From Leptodactylus fallax (lineage: Eukaryota > Chordata > Amphibia > Anura > Leptodactylidae): DNA of 64,000 nt. Below the pieces are notes generated by a model. The model was not told where the DNA came from, ran no database searches, and worked only from the letters and a program-made list of their open reading frames with translations. The stretch is taken from assembly GCA_947044405.1 (NCBI GenBank), contig CAMRHE010000324.1, positions 496,001 through 560,000 of the forward strand. The letters are read 5' to 3'. Of this stretch, positions 36,797 to 50,845 are shown one piece after another (the stretch's first letter is position 1; every line of letters begins with the position of its first letter). Both the position numbers and the translations under genes were made by a program.

Positions 36797-37834
36797 TTAA
36801 CCCCTTCCCGACATCCGTCGTAATACTATCGGGTCTCCGCTGTAATGGACTCTGATCGTGGGCATTGCAGGCCAGGATCCCCTCTCCCCACAAAGTAAAA
36901 AAAAAAAATCACCCCCGGCCCCATATTTATTCCATTGCAGGACGGTTCTTGCGCAGCGAGATTGCAGGAGATGACCTGTTCCCACGGTATCCTGGAGCCT
37001 TATGAAGTTTATGACTAGCCTCAATAGTAATGTAGCAAAAGTCCCATAGACTGCAATACAGTTGTATTGCAGTCTATGGGACTTGCAATCGAACAACTGC
37101 AAGTTCAAGCCCCCTAGGGGGCCTATTAACATAGTGATAAAAAACTAAATAAAAGTTTTAAAAAATATGAAAAAAAAACTAAACGTTCAAATCACCCCCT
37201 TTCCCTAGAATACATATAAAACAAAAAAATTACTGTGAAACACATACACATTAGGTATCCCTGTTTTCAAAAACATCTGCTCTACAAATGTATAAAAATA
37301 TTTTTTCCATATGGTGAATGCCGTAGCAGGAAAAAAAAATCTAAATCACTGAACCGCTGTTTATTCGCTGTTTCAACTCTGATAAAAATTTGAATAAATA
37401 GTGATCAAAGCAATAGACATTCACCAAAATGGTATAACTAAAACATATACCTTACTGTGCAAAAAAAAAGACACCTTATGCATCCCCTTACACGGAAATA
37501 TAAAAAAAAGTTACGGGTGTCAGAATACGGCGGATTTAAGAAAAATTATATTTGGCAAAGTTTTAGATTTTTGTTAAGGCGTTAAAATGTAAATAAAACT
37601 ATATAAATTTGGTATCCCTGGAATTGCACCAAAACATAGAATACAGGTGATATTTAATTTTGGCTGCAGAGTGAACACCGTAAAAATGAAGCCTGTAACA
37701 CAAATTGTACAAATGCACTTTTTCTCCAATTTTACCCCATTCTGAAATTTTTTCTAGCTTCCCAGCGCATGGTACAGAGTAATAAATGGTACCATTATGA
37801 AGAACAATTTGTCCGACTAACAGGAAGGGGTCAA
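36797..37834. mobile_element. TTAA-flanked non-autonomous element
   Basis: It begins TTAACCCCTTCCCGACATCC and, read from the other end, TTGACCCCTTCCTGTTAG. The left 300 bases are moderately GC-rich with the conserved hairpin; an A-rich body with CATTAGGTATCCCTG and CAAATGCACTTTTTCTCC follows. Its interior is shared with 21374-22596, 27498-28136 and 58790-59150. No coding sequence. Confidence 0.8.
37041..37082. repeat. Perfect 20-bp-arm hairpin in a TTAA element
   Basis: GTCCCATAGACTGCAATACA is followed by GT and then its exact reverse complement. This is the best preserved of the hairpin copies at 21994, 37041, 51411 and 54048. Confidence 0.95.
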
Positions 37835-38904
37835 TAAATGAGGTGTGAAACACGTGCAACAATTTTTTTTTTTTTAAACTCTGGTGCATTTTAAATAGCA
37901 AATCTGCCCCTTTGTCTGTTGTACAAAAATTGATGGTGAAACTAAAAAATGGGTTATTATCCCAGCAAGTTTGAGCTGACTGGCAGTCCTCCATTCATAG
38001 TCATATGTGTACAGTATGTGTGTGTATATACACTGAGGCTATTAACTTACATTAAAAAAAAATAAATTTACTTACTTTTTTTATCTTAGGGGGTGGAAGG
38101 GGGCAGGAATGGGTGGTTTGGATTAGAAAAAATTTATTATCGATTTATTCATGGTTTTTATATGCAAATAAAAATCCTCAAAACAAAATAATTTTAAATA
38201 TCTTTATTTCACACACTATTTTTTTTTTTACATAAAAAAGTTTTTATGGAATGGATATCCTATATTGATATTACTTTTTGAATCAAAATTTTATGTTTTG
38301 AGAATTTACAAGTGTCCCCACTGAAATTTTCCCCTATTATATTCTTTTTCTATCTTTATTGGAGTCTTTTTTCAAAAAGGAAGAGTGAAAGATATTAATA
38401 TTTTTCAAGTACATAGAGGACTGTGCTTTGAATGAGAAAAAGTTTTTATTGCTGAAAGATTTAGCCTTGTAAGAACTGAATATCTTTAGAAGTAGGCAAG
38501 GAAATCTAAGTTTTTTATAAATCCAATCAGCTGAAGCAGAGATTTTATCATTCACAAAACATTCCATTTCTATCAAGTGATGGGCAAGCTGTTCTTTTCC
38601 TGTGCATACATACATGATTAGCTTTTTAGAAAATTATATTCTTAATACTTTGGCTTGAGAAAATTTAGATCATATAAACATGCCTCACAGGTTCATGTAC
38701 TGCATACTACACTCTTTCACACAGCATTCAATAGTAAAATCATATATATGTAGTCCTTTCAGTGTTTTGAAGGGGTTTTGTATCCTAAAATGAAGGTCCA
38801 TCTTTTAACACTATATGTCTCTAAGGGATAACTTTTTGTAAATAAGTAGTTCAACTGAACATAAGAAACTATGTAAAATATCTTATCAGAAGACAATCTG
38901 TTTA
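37835..38904. other. No gene recognised
   Basis: Very AT-rich DNA; no family motifs. Confidence 0.6.
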
Positions 38905-39170
38905 TTTATTGTATTATTTATTTATTTATTCTGCTTACTTATATAGTACCATCATATTCTGCAGCGCTTTACAGATACAATTTCAGTCACTGTCCCATAT
39001 AGGCCTCAGAATCTACATTCCCTATCAGTATGTCTTTGGAATATGGGAGGAAACCCATGCAAACACAGGGAGAACATACAAACTCCTTGCAGATGTTATT
39101 CTTGGCAGGATTCGAACCCAGGACTCCAGTGTTGCAAGGCTGCAGTGTTAACCACTAAGGATAGGTTGCA
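38905..39170 (-). mobile_element. tRNA-derived SINE
   Basis: On the minus strand the head reads TTAGTGGTTAACACTGCAGC (A-box region) then CCTGGGTTCGAATCC (B box), spaced as in pol III promoters. The body continues CAAGGAGTTTGTATGTTCTC and GGGTTTCCTCCC. The tail TGGTACTATATAAGTAAG ends in AATAAATAAATAAAT repeats. Such SINEs are transcribed by RNA polymerase III and moved by LINE machinery. The short plus-strand frame over it is antisense. Confidence 0.85.
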
Positions 39171-39390
39171 GTTCATGAAAGTCTAAAGAGAGAGGAGGAG
39201 GAATGTGTAAGAAGCAGAGAGACCAGAAGTCCTTGAATAGTGTATGGTAAGATTTCTATCTCACCAGAGCTTTAGTCACATCTATACTGCTCAGTAATAT
39301 TAAAAACAGCTAGAAGACTGATATAAAAGTGCTAGAAATATTACTGTTTTCTTAGGCAGCAACATTCTGTGCTTGTTTCTCTTCCTTTTT

Positions 39391-39860
39391 TAAGTTTGTA
39401 GATAATTAAAAGTTAAACATTTTTGCAAATATAAATAAACATTTTGCAGAGTTTTAAAGATTTTCTCTAATATCTTGTGGTTACAGTCTTGTTGTCTTGA
39501 TCGGTTGCCAATGGATACGACCATAAATGCAGGACCTTTCTAAGGTCAGAAAATCAGCAATGATGTCCTTACTGTGGCCAGGTTATTTTCTAATGCATGT
39601 AGTGTCCCTGCCTGATAACCTGTCCACAATAAGAAAATCATGGCTGGGTTTTACGACAAGTTCCAGATCATAGAATGTTTCTGCATTTGTGGTCGTATCC
39701 ATTGGCAACAGATCAAGACAAAAGACTATCACCACTAAGATGGTTAGATAAAATCTTTAAAACTCAGCAGAATTTTAATCTACTTATATTTGCTAAAATA
39801 TTTACATTTTAATTATCTACAAATATAGATATGATTATGTTCATGGAAATACCCCTTTAA
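39391..39860. mobile_element. Palindromic Kolobok/T2-like MITE
   Basis: The right end AAATACCCCTTTAA gives TTAAAGGGGTATTT in reverse complement. The arms are long: GTAGATAATTAAAAGTTAAA pairs with sequence near 39825, and GGTTGCCAATGGATACGACC pairs with GGTCGTATCCATTGGCAACA near 39690, so nearly the whole element folds back. The outer left end is lost. A second copy starts at 63690. Confidence 0.8.
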
Positions 39861-40849
39861 GCAGTATAGCATGAAGAAGAGAGATGTTAAAGGAAACGGA
39901 AGCATTTTTCTTTGATAAACTATATTGCTAAGTTTCTTATATGCACCTGAACTACCTTAAGACCTTAACTGCTTCCAGATCGCCTATTAACTTTATATGT
40001 CCACTCTTAACCCTGCAAGGATGTATACATACTCTGATTGGCTCTGCATCTCAAATCTCTGACTGTCTGCAGTAGGGCCATTTTAACACATTGGTGGGCA
40101 CAGTACAAAGGTTTCATAAGTGGACCCTTCCATCCCCCCATCACCACCCACTATTATACCCATCTGAAAGCTGCCAAAAACTGGGATTTTATATTGTGGC
40201 ATTCAATAGGTGAAAATGTGTTATTTGACTGATGGAACTTTTCCGCCTGTCAGAAGTGTTTTATATGTTCATCTCTATTGATACTCATTATTGCTATTAT
40301 TTTAGCGTGTAACGGATATCACTAGAGAGGTGGTCGGTGTATTTTACTCTAAAAAGTTCAGGTATGGATAGGTTCAAATGTAACCTCTATTGATGACTTT
40401 GTGTATGTTTTGTGTAAGTGTTTGGTGCAACTCTTTTGGTGCTGCGACATCGACAATGGTAAATATCTGGGTCACTGCGCCAATAACTTTCCGGTTATGT
40501 TATGTTCAGAGGGGTGTTACATAAGAATACCCCTCTAATGAGGCTCAGAGGGATATTACATTATGCCCCTATGTGACAGAGAGCAAAAGTTTAGTATGCT
40601 CTCTGATTGATAGGATAGGGGATATCATGGACAGAAGTCCCTGGTACTCCTCTCCCTGGGGTCACATACAGGTTATGCACAGACAATGATGATTTCTCAT
40701 TGTCTCTGCAGTCTGCAGCTCTGCTCCTTCCCCCTCCTTCCGCGGCTCCAAGATGTTGCCTGAGGCAGGAGGGAGGAGGACAATTTAGAGCCCCATATCT
40801 CAGGATTGGTTAGGGCTATGAAGATGAGCTTGGATTCATTTTAAACATA
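39861..40849. other. No gene recognised
   Basis: Unassigned DNA. Some phrases near 40560-40630 (GATTGATAGGATAGGGGATA) resemble T2-type MITE interiors, without ends. Confidence 0.5.
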
Positions 40850-41025
40850 AGAATCTCATCTTTAAATTTATACCAGATCATCATGATAGTCCTTACAGAT
40901 TCGAAGCGATTCGCTGTTAAAAACGCTTTCGGGAATTAAGATCTGCATTTTAATCAGCTAATTGCTCTGGATCTGTAAGGGCTATCATGATGATCTTGGT
41001 ATAATTTTTAAAGATGAGATTAAAA
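40850..41025. repeat. Palindrome with arms of about 55 bp
   Basis: AATCTCATCTTTAAATTTAT and ATCATCATGATAGTCCTTAC pair with GTAAGGGCTATCATGATGAT and AATTTTTAAAGATGAGATT, with a few mismatches, around a loop of about 70 bases. Possibly a MITE; no flanking duplication was recognised. Confidence 0.7.
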
Positions 41026-42077
41026 TACTAATACAGTAATACTCACCTCTCCTCACTCCCCTGCTGTCTCGTTCAGGAGTCTTCAGGGAGCTCCAGGCTC
41101 GATGTAAGTGATGTCATCACATCGTGCCTGCAGCTCCTGGGGAAGAGAGGGGATAAATGATGAAGCAGGGAGCTGGCGGCTCTCTGCTTCATCATTGATG
41201 TCAATGACCTGGAGCTGGGCAGCCTGGAACGGGGACAGCAGAGGCAGAACTGTCCTGCTGTCCCAACGGGGCCACCACTACCATAGGGCCCGATGCAATT
41301 GCACCGTTGGCCCTATGGTTAAAGTGGCCCTTGTCTGCAGACCCAGCCAGAGCTTGATTCCTAGGCACAGCAACCATAAAGCGATTGCTGTGAGCAGTAC
41401 TACACTGAAAAGTATAATGGATACAAGTAAGATTACAGATTTTAAGATTCCTAATAACATGTCTATCCTAAGATAAAATGATAAAAGGACAGACTAGACG
41501 TACCATGCTTTTTCTGTTCTCAGTCTTCTATATTTATAAGATCACATCAGTCCGTTGTTCTAGTCCCACCCAAATTCACCTACATTCAAGGAATGTGGAG
41601 AGCAAGGTGCCAAATGGGGGACAATATCACTTAGTACATACCAGCATGTTAAATTTCTAGATGCGCATCTGCGGAGTGATGCAGCCAAAAATTATGTCAT
41701 CGCTCTAGTTTGAAATCAGAAGTAAGGAGAAAGCCAGCACATACCTGCTAGCTGAAGCACAGAAACACAGAGGGCTTGCAGCAGGAGTATGCTCACATCA
41801 GGTAGGGCTAAAAAGGCAAGCCATCACAATTTAGGAAGTAAGCTTCTAAGCTGCTACCAGAGCCTCCATACTGGATTTATGCAAGCAAACTCAAACAATT
41901 AAGAAAGGAGTAACACCAGGGCTGCCAAAAAATCAATAGAAAAAAAAAAAACACCATACCCCCCCACCCAAAGTGGGCAAGACTAACCCTACCAATAAAC
42001 TTGTTTCTGCACTAACTCATCTCTATTTATTTCACAGTGTGTGAGAGGTGTCTTGGGGGATATATACCATTTCCAGT
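41026..42077. other. Possible hAT interior, otherwise unassigned
   Basis: 41255-41320 (CAACGGGGCCACCACTACCA, GGGCCCGATGCAATTGCACC) resembles interiors of the CAGTGGC hAT family. No ends were found and no gene is recognised. Confidence 0.4.
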
Positions 42078-42600
42078 TGTAACGGGATTAGCTCAGGGAT
42101 CGTTGTCTCTTCAGTTCAGACCAGTCAAATATGGTGCAACTGGCCACAACCAGTTTTATTAGTTCTTCCAGGCAAAACAAAAATAATATAAAAGAAAATC
42201 CTAGCCGACCGGCTACTACCTATAACACAGGCAACTAACTATTGAGAGCTGGTCCTACTGCACAGCTCCCCAAACACAATTCACAATTCACAGCAGTTTA
42301 AACTCACAGTAGTTTCCCAGGAGCAGAGAGAGCCAAATACCTGTGGGCTGTCTGCCGTTATATACACACACACTTCAGGAACCAAGGAATTAACCCCCAG
42401 TCATCCCAAAACCTGAAGTGGCTGAATGGAGTAGAGTCACACCCAACTCTGCCTACTCCAGCAGCCAGAGCTTTTACCAGGGTTTAGGTAAAACCCTCCA
42501 GCAAGGAACACACCTTTCCCAGGTGCATTTAGAAGGAATATGACAAGAACCTGGGAGAAATGTATACTCCTTCTACCACTTTGCCCCTGGTCCTGTCACA
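42078..42600 (-). mobile_element. Solo LTR
   Basis: It begins TGTAACGGGATT and ends TGGTCCTGTCACA, so the ends are TG..CA with imperfect inverted TGTRACRGGA. CAGT flanks both sides (42074-42077 and 42601-42604), a 4-bp duplication. On the minus strand it has a TATATAA box (plus-strand 42358-42364) and, about 200 bases on, AATAAA (plus-strand 42155-42160), fitting U3-R-U5 order. No internal retroelement genes are adjacent, so it arose by LTR-LTR recombination. Ty3/gypsy-like or endogenous retroviral origin cannot be separated here. Confidence 0.82.
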
Positions 42601-43158
42601 CAGTGCATACATGCATACATTAATTCTGTTTCTATTGGCTAGGTGGACTGGTCCTCACCCTTCTGTACTGCCAGAGGACAAAATAGGAAAGAAAAAAAAA
42701 ATTATATATACAGTACAGACCAAAAGTTTGGACACACCTTCTCATTCCAAAAGTTTTCTGTATTTTCATGACTATAAAAATTGTAGATTCACACTGAAGG
42801 CATCAAAACTATGAATTAACACATGTGGAATTATATACTTATAATATATATTATATATATAATATATTTATATATATAAAAAAGTGTGAAACAACTGAAA
42901 ATATGTCTTATATTCTAGGTTCTTCAAAGTAGCCACCTTTTGCTTTGATTACTGCTTTGCACACTCTTGGCATTCTCTTGATGAGCTTCAAGAGGTAGTC
43001 ACCTGAAATGGTTTTCACTTCACAGGTGTGCCCTGTCAGGTTTAATAAGTGTGATTTCTTGCCTTATAAATGGGGTTGGGACCATCAGTTGTGTTGTTCA
43101 GAAGTCAGGTGAATACACAGCTGATAGTCCTACTGAATGGAGTGTTAGAATTTGTATT

Positions 43159-44614
43159 ATGGCAAGAAAAAAGCAGCTAAGTAAAGAAAAACGAGTGGCC
43201 AACATTACTTTAAGAAATGAAGGTCAGTCAGTCCGAAAAATTGGGAAAACTTTGAAAGTGTCCCCAAGTGCACTGGCCAAAACCATCAAGCGCTACAAAG
43301 AAACTGGCTCACATGAGGACCGCCCCAGGAAAGGCAGACCAAGAGTCACCTCTGCTGCGGAGGATAGGTTCATCCGAGTCACCAGCCTCAGAAATCGCAG
43401 GTTAACAGCAACTCAGATTAGAGACCAGGTCAATGCCACACAGAGTTCTAGCAGCAGACACATCTCCACAACAACTGTTAAGAGGAGACTGTGTGCAGCA
43501 GGCCTTCATGGTAAAATAGCTGCTAGGAAACCACTGCTAAGGACAGGCAACAAGCAGAAGAGACTTGTTTGGGCTAAAGAACACAAGGAATGGACATTAG
43601 ACCTGTGTAAATCTGTGCTTTGGTCTGATGAGTCCAAATTTGAGATCTTTGGTTTTGTGAGCGCAATCCGCTCTAAGTATCGTCGTATTGAAGTCCAAAT
43701 TCATAAAGTTGATGTATGAGCTAACTCAGAGAGAGAGATACACACATATGCACAGCTATTGTGTATATAGTGGGTTCTGCTTTAATGGAGGGAAACATTT
43801 GGTCTTTAAGTACAGTGAAAACAAAGCACAGGTCGGGTTACTGTAATTAACATAACATGATTGGTGGCAAAGTTGTAAAATAGTTCTGGCACATGGCTAT
43901 TGGATAAGAAAGAAGAGAGGGGCTCATCCCCTTAAGCCATGTGGTGGGGGGATGAGCTCTCTAGACAAAAGAGGAGTGTAAAATGGCTACAGGCATGGGC
44001 CACATGGCCGTGAAATCTAAAATGGAGGATACATAAGCTGAGTCATCCTCCACAGTTTCAACCACCGTGTGTTTGTGCGACGCAGAAAAGGTGAACGAAT
44101 GGACTCTACATGCCTGGTTCCCACCGTGAAGCATGGAGAAGGAGGTGTGATGGTGTGGGGGTGCTTTGCTGGTGACACTGTTGGGGATTTATTCAAAATT
44201 GGAGGAATACTGAACCAGCATGGTTACCACAGCATCTTGCAGCGGCATGCTATTCCATCCGGTTTGCGTTTAGTTGGACCATCATTTATTTTTCAACAGG
44301 ACAATGACCCCAAACACACCTCCAGACTGTGTAAGGGCTATTTGACCAAGAAGGAGAGTGATGGGGTGCTACGCCAGATGACCTGGCCTCCACAGTCACC
44401 AGACCTGAACCCAATCGAGATGGTTTGGGGTGAGCTGGACCGCAGAGTGAAGGCAAAAGGGCCAACAAGTGCTAAGCATCTCTGGGAACTCCTTCAAGAC
44501 TGTTGGAAGACCATTTCAGGTGACTACCTCTTGAAGCTCATCAAGAGAATGCCAAGAGTGTGCAAAGCAGTAATCAAAGCAAAAGGTGGCTACTTTGAAG
44601 AACCTAGAATATAA
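43159..44614 (+). pseudogene. DD38E transposase interrupted by an LTR-like insertion
   Basis: The start is the ATG at 43159 (MARKKQLSKEKR). The first HTH is around NEGQSVRKIGKTLKVSPSAL; GRPR (HEDRPRKGRPRVTS) is the hook; the second HTH includes LTATQIRDQ. The first catalytic Asp is in VLWSDESKFEIFG. The frame breaks at 43656 and resumes at 44059 in the same phase. Then come [28 protein letters not shown] and [14 protein letters not shown], with 38 residues between the first Asp of QQDND and the Glu, four more than Tc1. About 350 codons apart from the insertion. DD38E matches the published Intruder sister group of Tc1. Confidence 0.9.
43656..44054. mobile_element. LTR-like insertion in the DD38E transposase
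   Basis: A 399-bp insertion with TGTGAGCG at its left and TCCTCCACA at its right, i.e. TG..CA ends, flanked by GTTT on both sides (43652-43655 and 44055-44058). The uninterrupted transposase frame on both sides fixes the boundaries. No internal genes. A solo LTR is the simplest reading; a TATA box and poly-A signal were not clearly seen, so orientation is open. Confidence 0.7.
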
Positions 44615-44732
44615 GACATATTTTCAGTTGTTTCACACTTTTTTGTTAAGTATATAATTCCACATGTGTTAATTCTTAGTTTTGATGCCTTCAGTGTGAA
44701 TCTACAATTTTTATAGTCATGAAAATACAGAA

Positions 44733-45204
44733 TACAGCAGAGTTTAACTTGACATATCAATTATCTCCCCAATAGAGCCTTTCTCAAGCTTAAGAAAGAC
44801 TGTTTTGGAGAGCTTAAAAGTTTTTTTCTACCGTGATCTATTAGAGTGCTGCCTGATTATATATATTTATATATATTTATAGTCTATCTACCTATCCATC
44901 CATCCATCCATCCATGTAGTGGTGTGGCTTTTTCCATGATGGACTTGTACTCCTCCCATCTACCCAATATTATTATAACTAGAATAGAGCATTTCACTGA
45001 ACCCTACTTGTCCTGTGTTCAAACTGTATGCCTACTTGGGCCTGACAGAGGAACTTCTATAACATCTAAATAAGGTGGGCTTTCACAGTTTGATCAAATT
45101 GTGTGTGCCAAGAACCTCAAATGTATATACATAGCAGTAAAGCAGTTTCTCCTTTACATATTGTTGGCATATGTCTTGGCATCTACAGAGTGTTATTTTT
45201 TGTG

Positions 45205-45237
<33 letters not shown>

Positions 45238-45424
45238 TTATCTATCTTTCTTGAGAAAGGTTCTGTGTATTTAGAACCAAAACGTTGCAGTTAGAATAAA
45301 TGCACACATCACTTTTTATTAATAAATTTGGAGTGATGCCTGTTCCTTATCTACTTGGCTATTGAAGGACTCCTCTCTGGAAAGGGTTCTATACATGGTG
45401 CTGTTTTTGACTTCATTGGATAGA

Positions 45425-45470
<46 letters not shown>

Positions 45471-46246
45471 ATATCTATCTTTTTTTCTTTCTCTATAGAT
45501 AGATAGGAAGATAGATAGATAGATAGATAGATAATAAGATAGATAACTTATGTGTGAAGTTTGATGCTATTGTCTTTCAATACAGTTATTTAACATCTTC
45601 AATTATTTTGCAACTTGCAGTTCATTCCAGCAGGTTCAATTTTCTCAGGAAATAGCACTTTTGATCATTGCAATCATATTATTGTATGTCAAGCTATTTC
45701 AAAGTAATAATAAGAAAAGTGACTTAGTTTTTCTCATTATCCTTGACATCACTTGTTTTGCATCATATTGTTTCCAAGACAGTTTCATTTGCTATCAATA
45801 TCTTATATACTGTAGGTGGTATAATAAAATATCTATGATGGTTTGTGTATACTACAATATTATAAAACTTATATAAAGCTAAAATGTATTAATGCTTTCA
45901 AGACAAACTCTGTATTCTGAGTGTAATGTTAAAATGTCCCCCAAAGGTCTATTATTAACTTAAGAGGGAGTACAATGTTTAAAAAATTAAAGTAAAAAAA
46001 AAAGTGAAGCAAAAAAAACCCATGTGGGTATCACACCCACATCACAGGTTTTACCTCCACCCATGGCAACACAAAGCTATGTGTCACCTGCGCAAACATT
46101 TCCATAATGGAGAGGCAAACTATTTAGTAGTAGTTATAAATTAGTAACACTTTGTGTTAAAAAAGACAGATATTTTATAAGAATCCAAAGAAAAAAGTGT
46201 TACGGCTTTCAAAACCCCATGGGGAAATAGGCCAGTCATGAAGAGG
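44733..46246. other. Microsatellites and a dispersed AAACGTTGC repeat; no gene
   Basis: (CCAT)n at 44890-44915, (TATC)n at 45205-45250, and an inverted pair (CTAT)n 45430-45480 and (GATA)n 45496-45545. Around 45250-45360, GAACCAAAACGTTGC followed by AATAAATTTGGAGTG resembles the GAAACGCGT-type dispersed repeats in layout. The rest is unassigned. Confidence 0.65.
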
Positions 46247-46591
46247 TTAAGGGAATCTTCCAGCTTGCAAATCACCCACATTACTCACACCGTTGTGCCG
46301 GTATCTAGTGCCCGTGTAGCACGGTGTCTCTTCTTGCCATAGCATCTTGTACTATGCATGCTCCAGAATTGGAACGGCTGGCACATGTGCGAGATTACAC
46401 AGAAGGGAGCTGTTATTCCTACTATTGCTATATTGAATAGCAGAATAAGTCATATAAAGGATTAATGCATGTGCAGTTGCATAAGGGTTAACCAGTTCCA
46501 TAAAAATAAATGGACTGCCGATGCACAATCAGACACTGATCAATTATCTGGTGGATAGGAGATAAGTTGTCTTAGTGGGAAAACCTCTTAA
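46247..46591. mobile_element. Kolobok/T2-like MITE, diverged
   Basis: It begins TTAAGGGAATCTTCC and, read from the other end, TTAAGAGGTTTTCCCAC. TTAA lies at both limits. Inner words include GGATAGGAGATAAGTTGTCT. It is non-coding, and the weak match of the ends suggests age. Confidence 0.6.
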
Positions 46592-48970
<2,379 letters not shown>

Positions 48971-49072
48971 TATGAGCCGAAATGAAAATCTAAGCTGAGG
49001 GAATAATTCAGTCAAAAATGTTCTCTATGGCTAATAATTGTGATATATTATAATTATAAATGTTGTATTATT

Positions 49073-49146
49073 GTATTTGTATCTGCTTATCTTATCTTTG
49101 CTGCTGTAGCACACTGAATTTCCCCATTGTGGGACTATTAAAGGAC

Positions 49147-49185
<39 letters not shown>

Positions 49186-49190
49186 TAATA
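49073..49190 (+). repeat. LINE 3' tail with (ATT)n
   Basis: TTTGCTGCTGTAGCACACTG and ATTTCCCCATTGTGGGACTA resemble 3' tails of L2/Rex-type LINEs of fish and amphibians, followed by an ATT microsatellite at 49148-49190. The poly-Asn frame on the other strand is the microsatellite. Confidence 0.6.
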
Positions 49191-50302
49191 TTACCTAGTG
49201 ATATTGAAAGAAATGTAATATTGGCAGTTTTGATAAAATTGTTCATTTACAATTGGCATTGTTTAATATAAAGATATTATTGATAATCAGGTTTTTACAA
49301 ATAATGGTGGGACTAATGTGCATCAAAGAACAAGGAATGAGTATGGGACTTGGACAGTGGAGAAAATTTGTATTTTTCCATTTTTGCTATAGTAAATAAA
49401 ATAGTACTGATCAAAAGTTGATTCTAAACATCAGTTCTGCATGGAAACCATGGCTTCCTTTACATCCACTGAGAAGTAAGGAGAATTAGTTTACAAATTT
49501 AGTTTATCACTTGAGGAAATGCTTAGCCTTTTAATTGATTCTTGGCCTGACTCCATTTTATCACAAGGTTAATGGAAAACTTCTCACCATAAACCTTATT
49601 AATTATGAAGTGCAGAAAGCACCAGATGGATAAAATGCAGTTTATGTACCTTAAACCTTTCAACAGTTGGTTGTACAAAATTTTGACCATCTGCCTCAAC
49701 AAGATTAAAAACTTCAACATAGACTTTTATATAAACAGCAGTTTAGTGTATCTTTAATTAAAGCAATATAATATGTAGCCTGGTTGAATTTTATAATAGG
49801 CTTATCCATACAGTAGATCAATATTATAAGTACAATTGTATGCAAAAAGTATGCAAAAAAGTATTCAAAAATGTAGTATTATGTTAGCCAACCAATGAAA
49901 GTGTAAAGTAATTCACAATTATAATGGAGGCTTATACACAATAGAATTTTTATTAGATATGGGCCAACTGGTTCATTAGGAAACCTATTTGACCTGCATT
50001 TCCCAAAAGATTTGATTTCTAACAAAACCAAAACCTTTGGGATTCGTCTTGGACAAACATGCATAAATGGCCACCGCTACATGTAACGTGGAGTAGAAGA
50101 AGCAAATCTCATTTTGGTAAACATTTAATTTTGCAGTACAGTTTAAATAGAGCTTTAAAAAATACACACAGATGATCTGTCAACACTGCTATGCTCACTG
50201 TATTCTGTGATTGTCCACTGTCCACAAAAGGTATGACTGAATCAGACTGGGCTGCCTAGAGTCCACCAGGAAAATTCATTCTGGGTGGCCACTATACATG
50301 CA
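49191..50302. other. No gene recognised
   Basis: AT-rich unassigned DNA. Confidence 0.6.
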
Positions 50303-50540
50303 CAGTACAGACCAAAAGTTTGGACACACCTTCTCATTCCAAGAGTTTTCTGTATTTTCATGACTATAAAAATTGTAGATTCACACTGAAGGCAACAAAA
50401 CTATGAATTAACACATGTGGAATTATATACTTAACAAAAAAGTGTGAAACAACTGAAAATATGTCTTATATTCTAGGTTCTTCAAAGTAGCCACCTTTTG
50501 CTTTGATTACTGCTTTGCATACTCTTGGCATTCTCTTGAT
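50303..50540 (+). mobile_element. DD38E Tc1-like element, end fragment
   Basis: CAGTACAGACCAAAAGTTTG through CATTCTCTTGAT matches the left 280 bases of 42711-44732 almost exactly, without the AT-rich expansion. The TA before it is now CA. It breaks off abruptly against another Tc1 fragment. Confidence 0.85.
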
Positions 50541-50845
50541 TCAGTGGGTTGAACAAAATGATTGCATAAAAACGTGAGGAACTGAAGCATTTATTACACA
50601 ATCACACAATCCCTTCATTTCAGGGGCTCAAACGTAATTGGACAAATTAAATGATTGTAATTAAAATGTTAATTTCTAATACTTGGTTGAAAACCCTTTG
50701 TTGGCAATAACTGCCTGAAGTCTTGAAATCATGGGTATCACCAGACACCGCTGTGTTTCCTCCTTTTTAATGCTCTGCTAGGCCTTTACTGCAGCGGTTT
50801 TCAGTTGCTCTTTGTTTCTGGGCCTTTCTGTCTGAAGTTTAGTCT
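50541..50845 (-). mobile_element. Tc1/mariner-like 3' fragment
   Basis: Minus-strand frames give KLQTERPRNKEQLKTAAVKA and, after a break, VFNQVL, like the C-terminal helix region of a Tc1 transposase. The fragment belongs to none of the other families here, and is cut on the right by the TTAA element at 50846. No terminal repeat was confirmed. Confidence 0.5.

Larger units (their letters stand above)
42711..44732 (+). mobile_element. DD38E Tc1-like element, split by an insertion
   Basis: The left end CAGTACAGACCAAAAGTTTG follows TA. The right terminal repeat matches in reverse (TGATGCCTTCAGTGTGAATC) but its outer 45 bases or so are lost after 44732. The left repeat has an added AT-rich stretch at 42838-42880 compared with the fragment at 50303. 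Apart from the insertion at 43656-44054, the transposase is nearly intact, the best preserved gene in the window. Confidence 0.9.

Noticed and set aside
49031..49246. Poly-asparagine protein
   Set aside because: The frame translates an ATT microsatellite.
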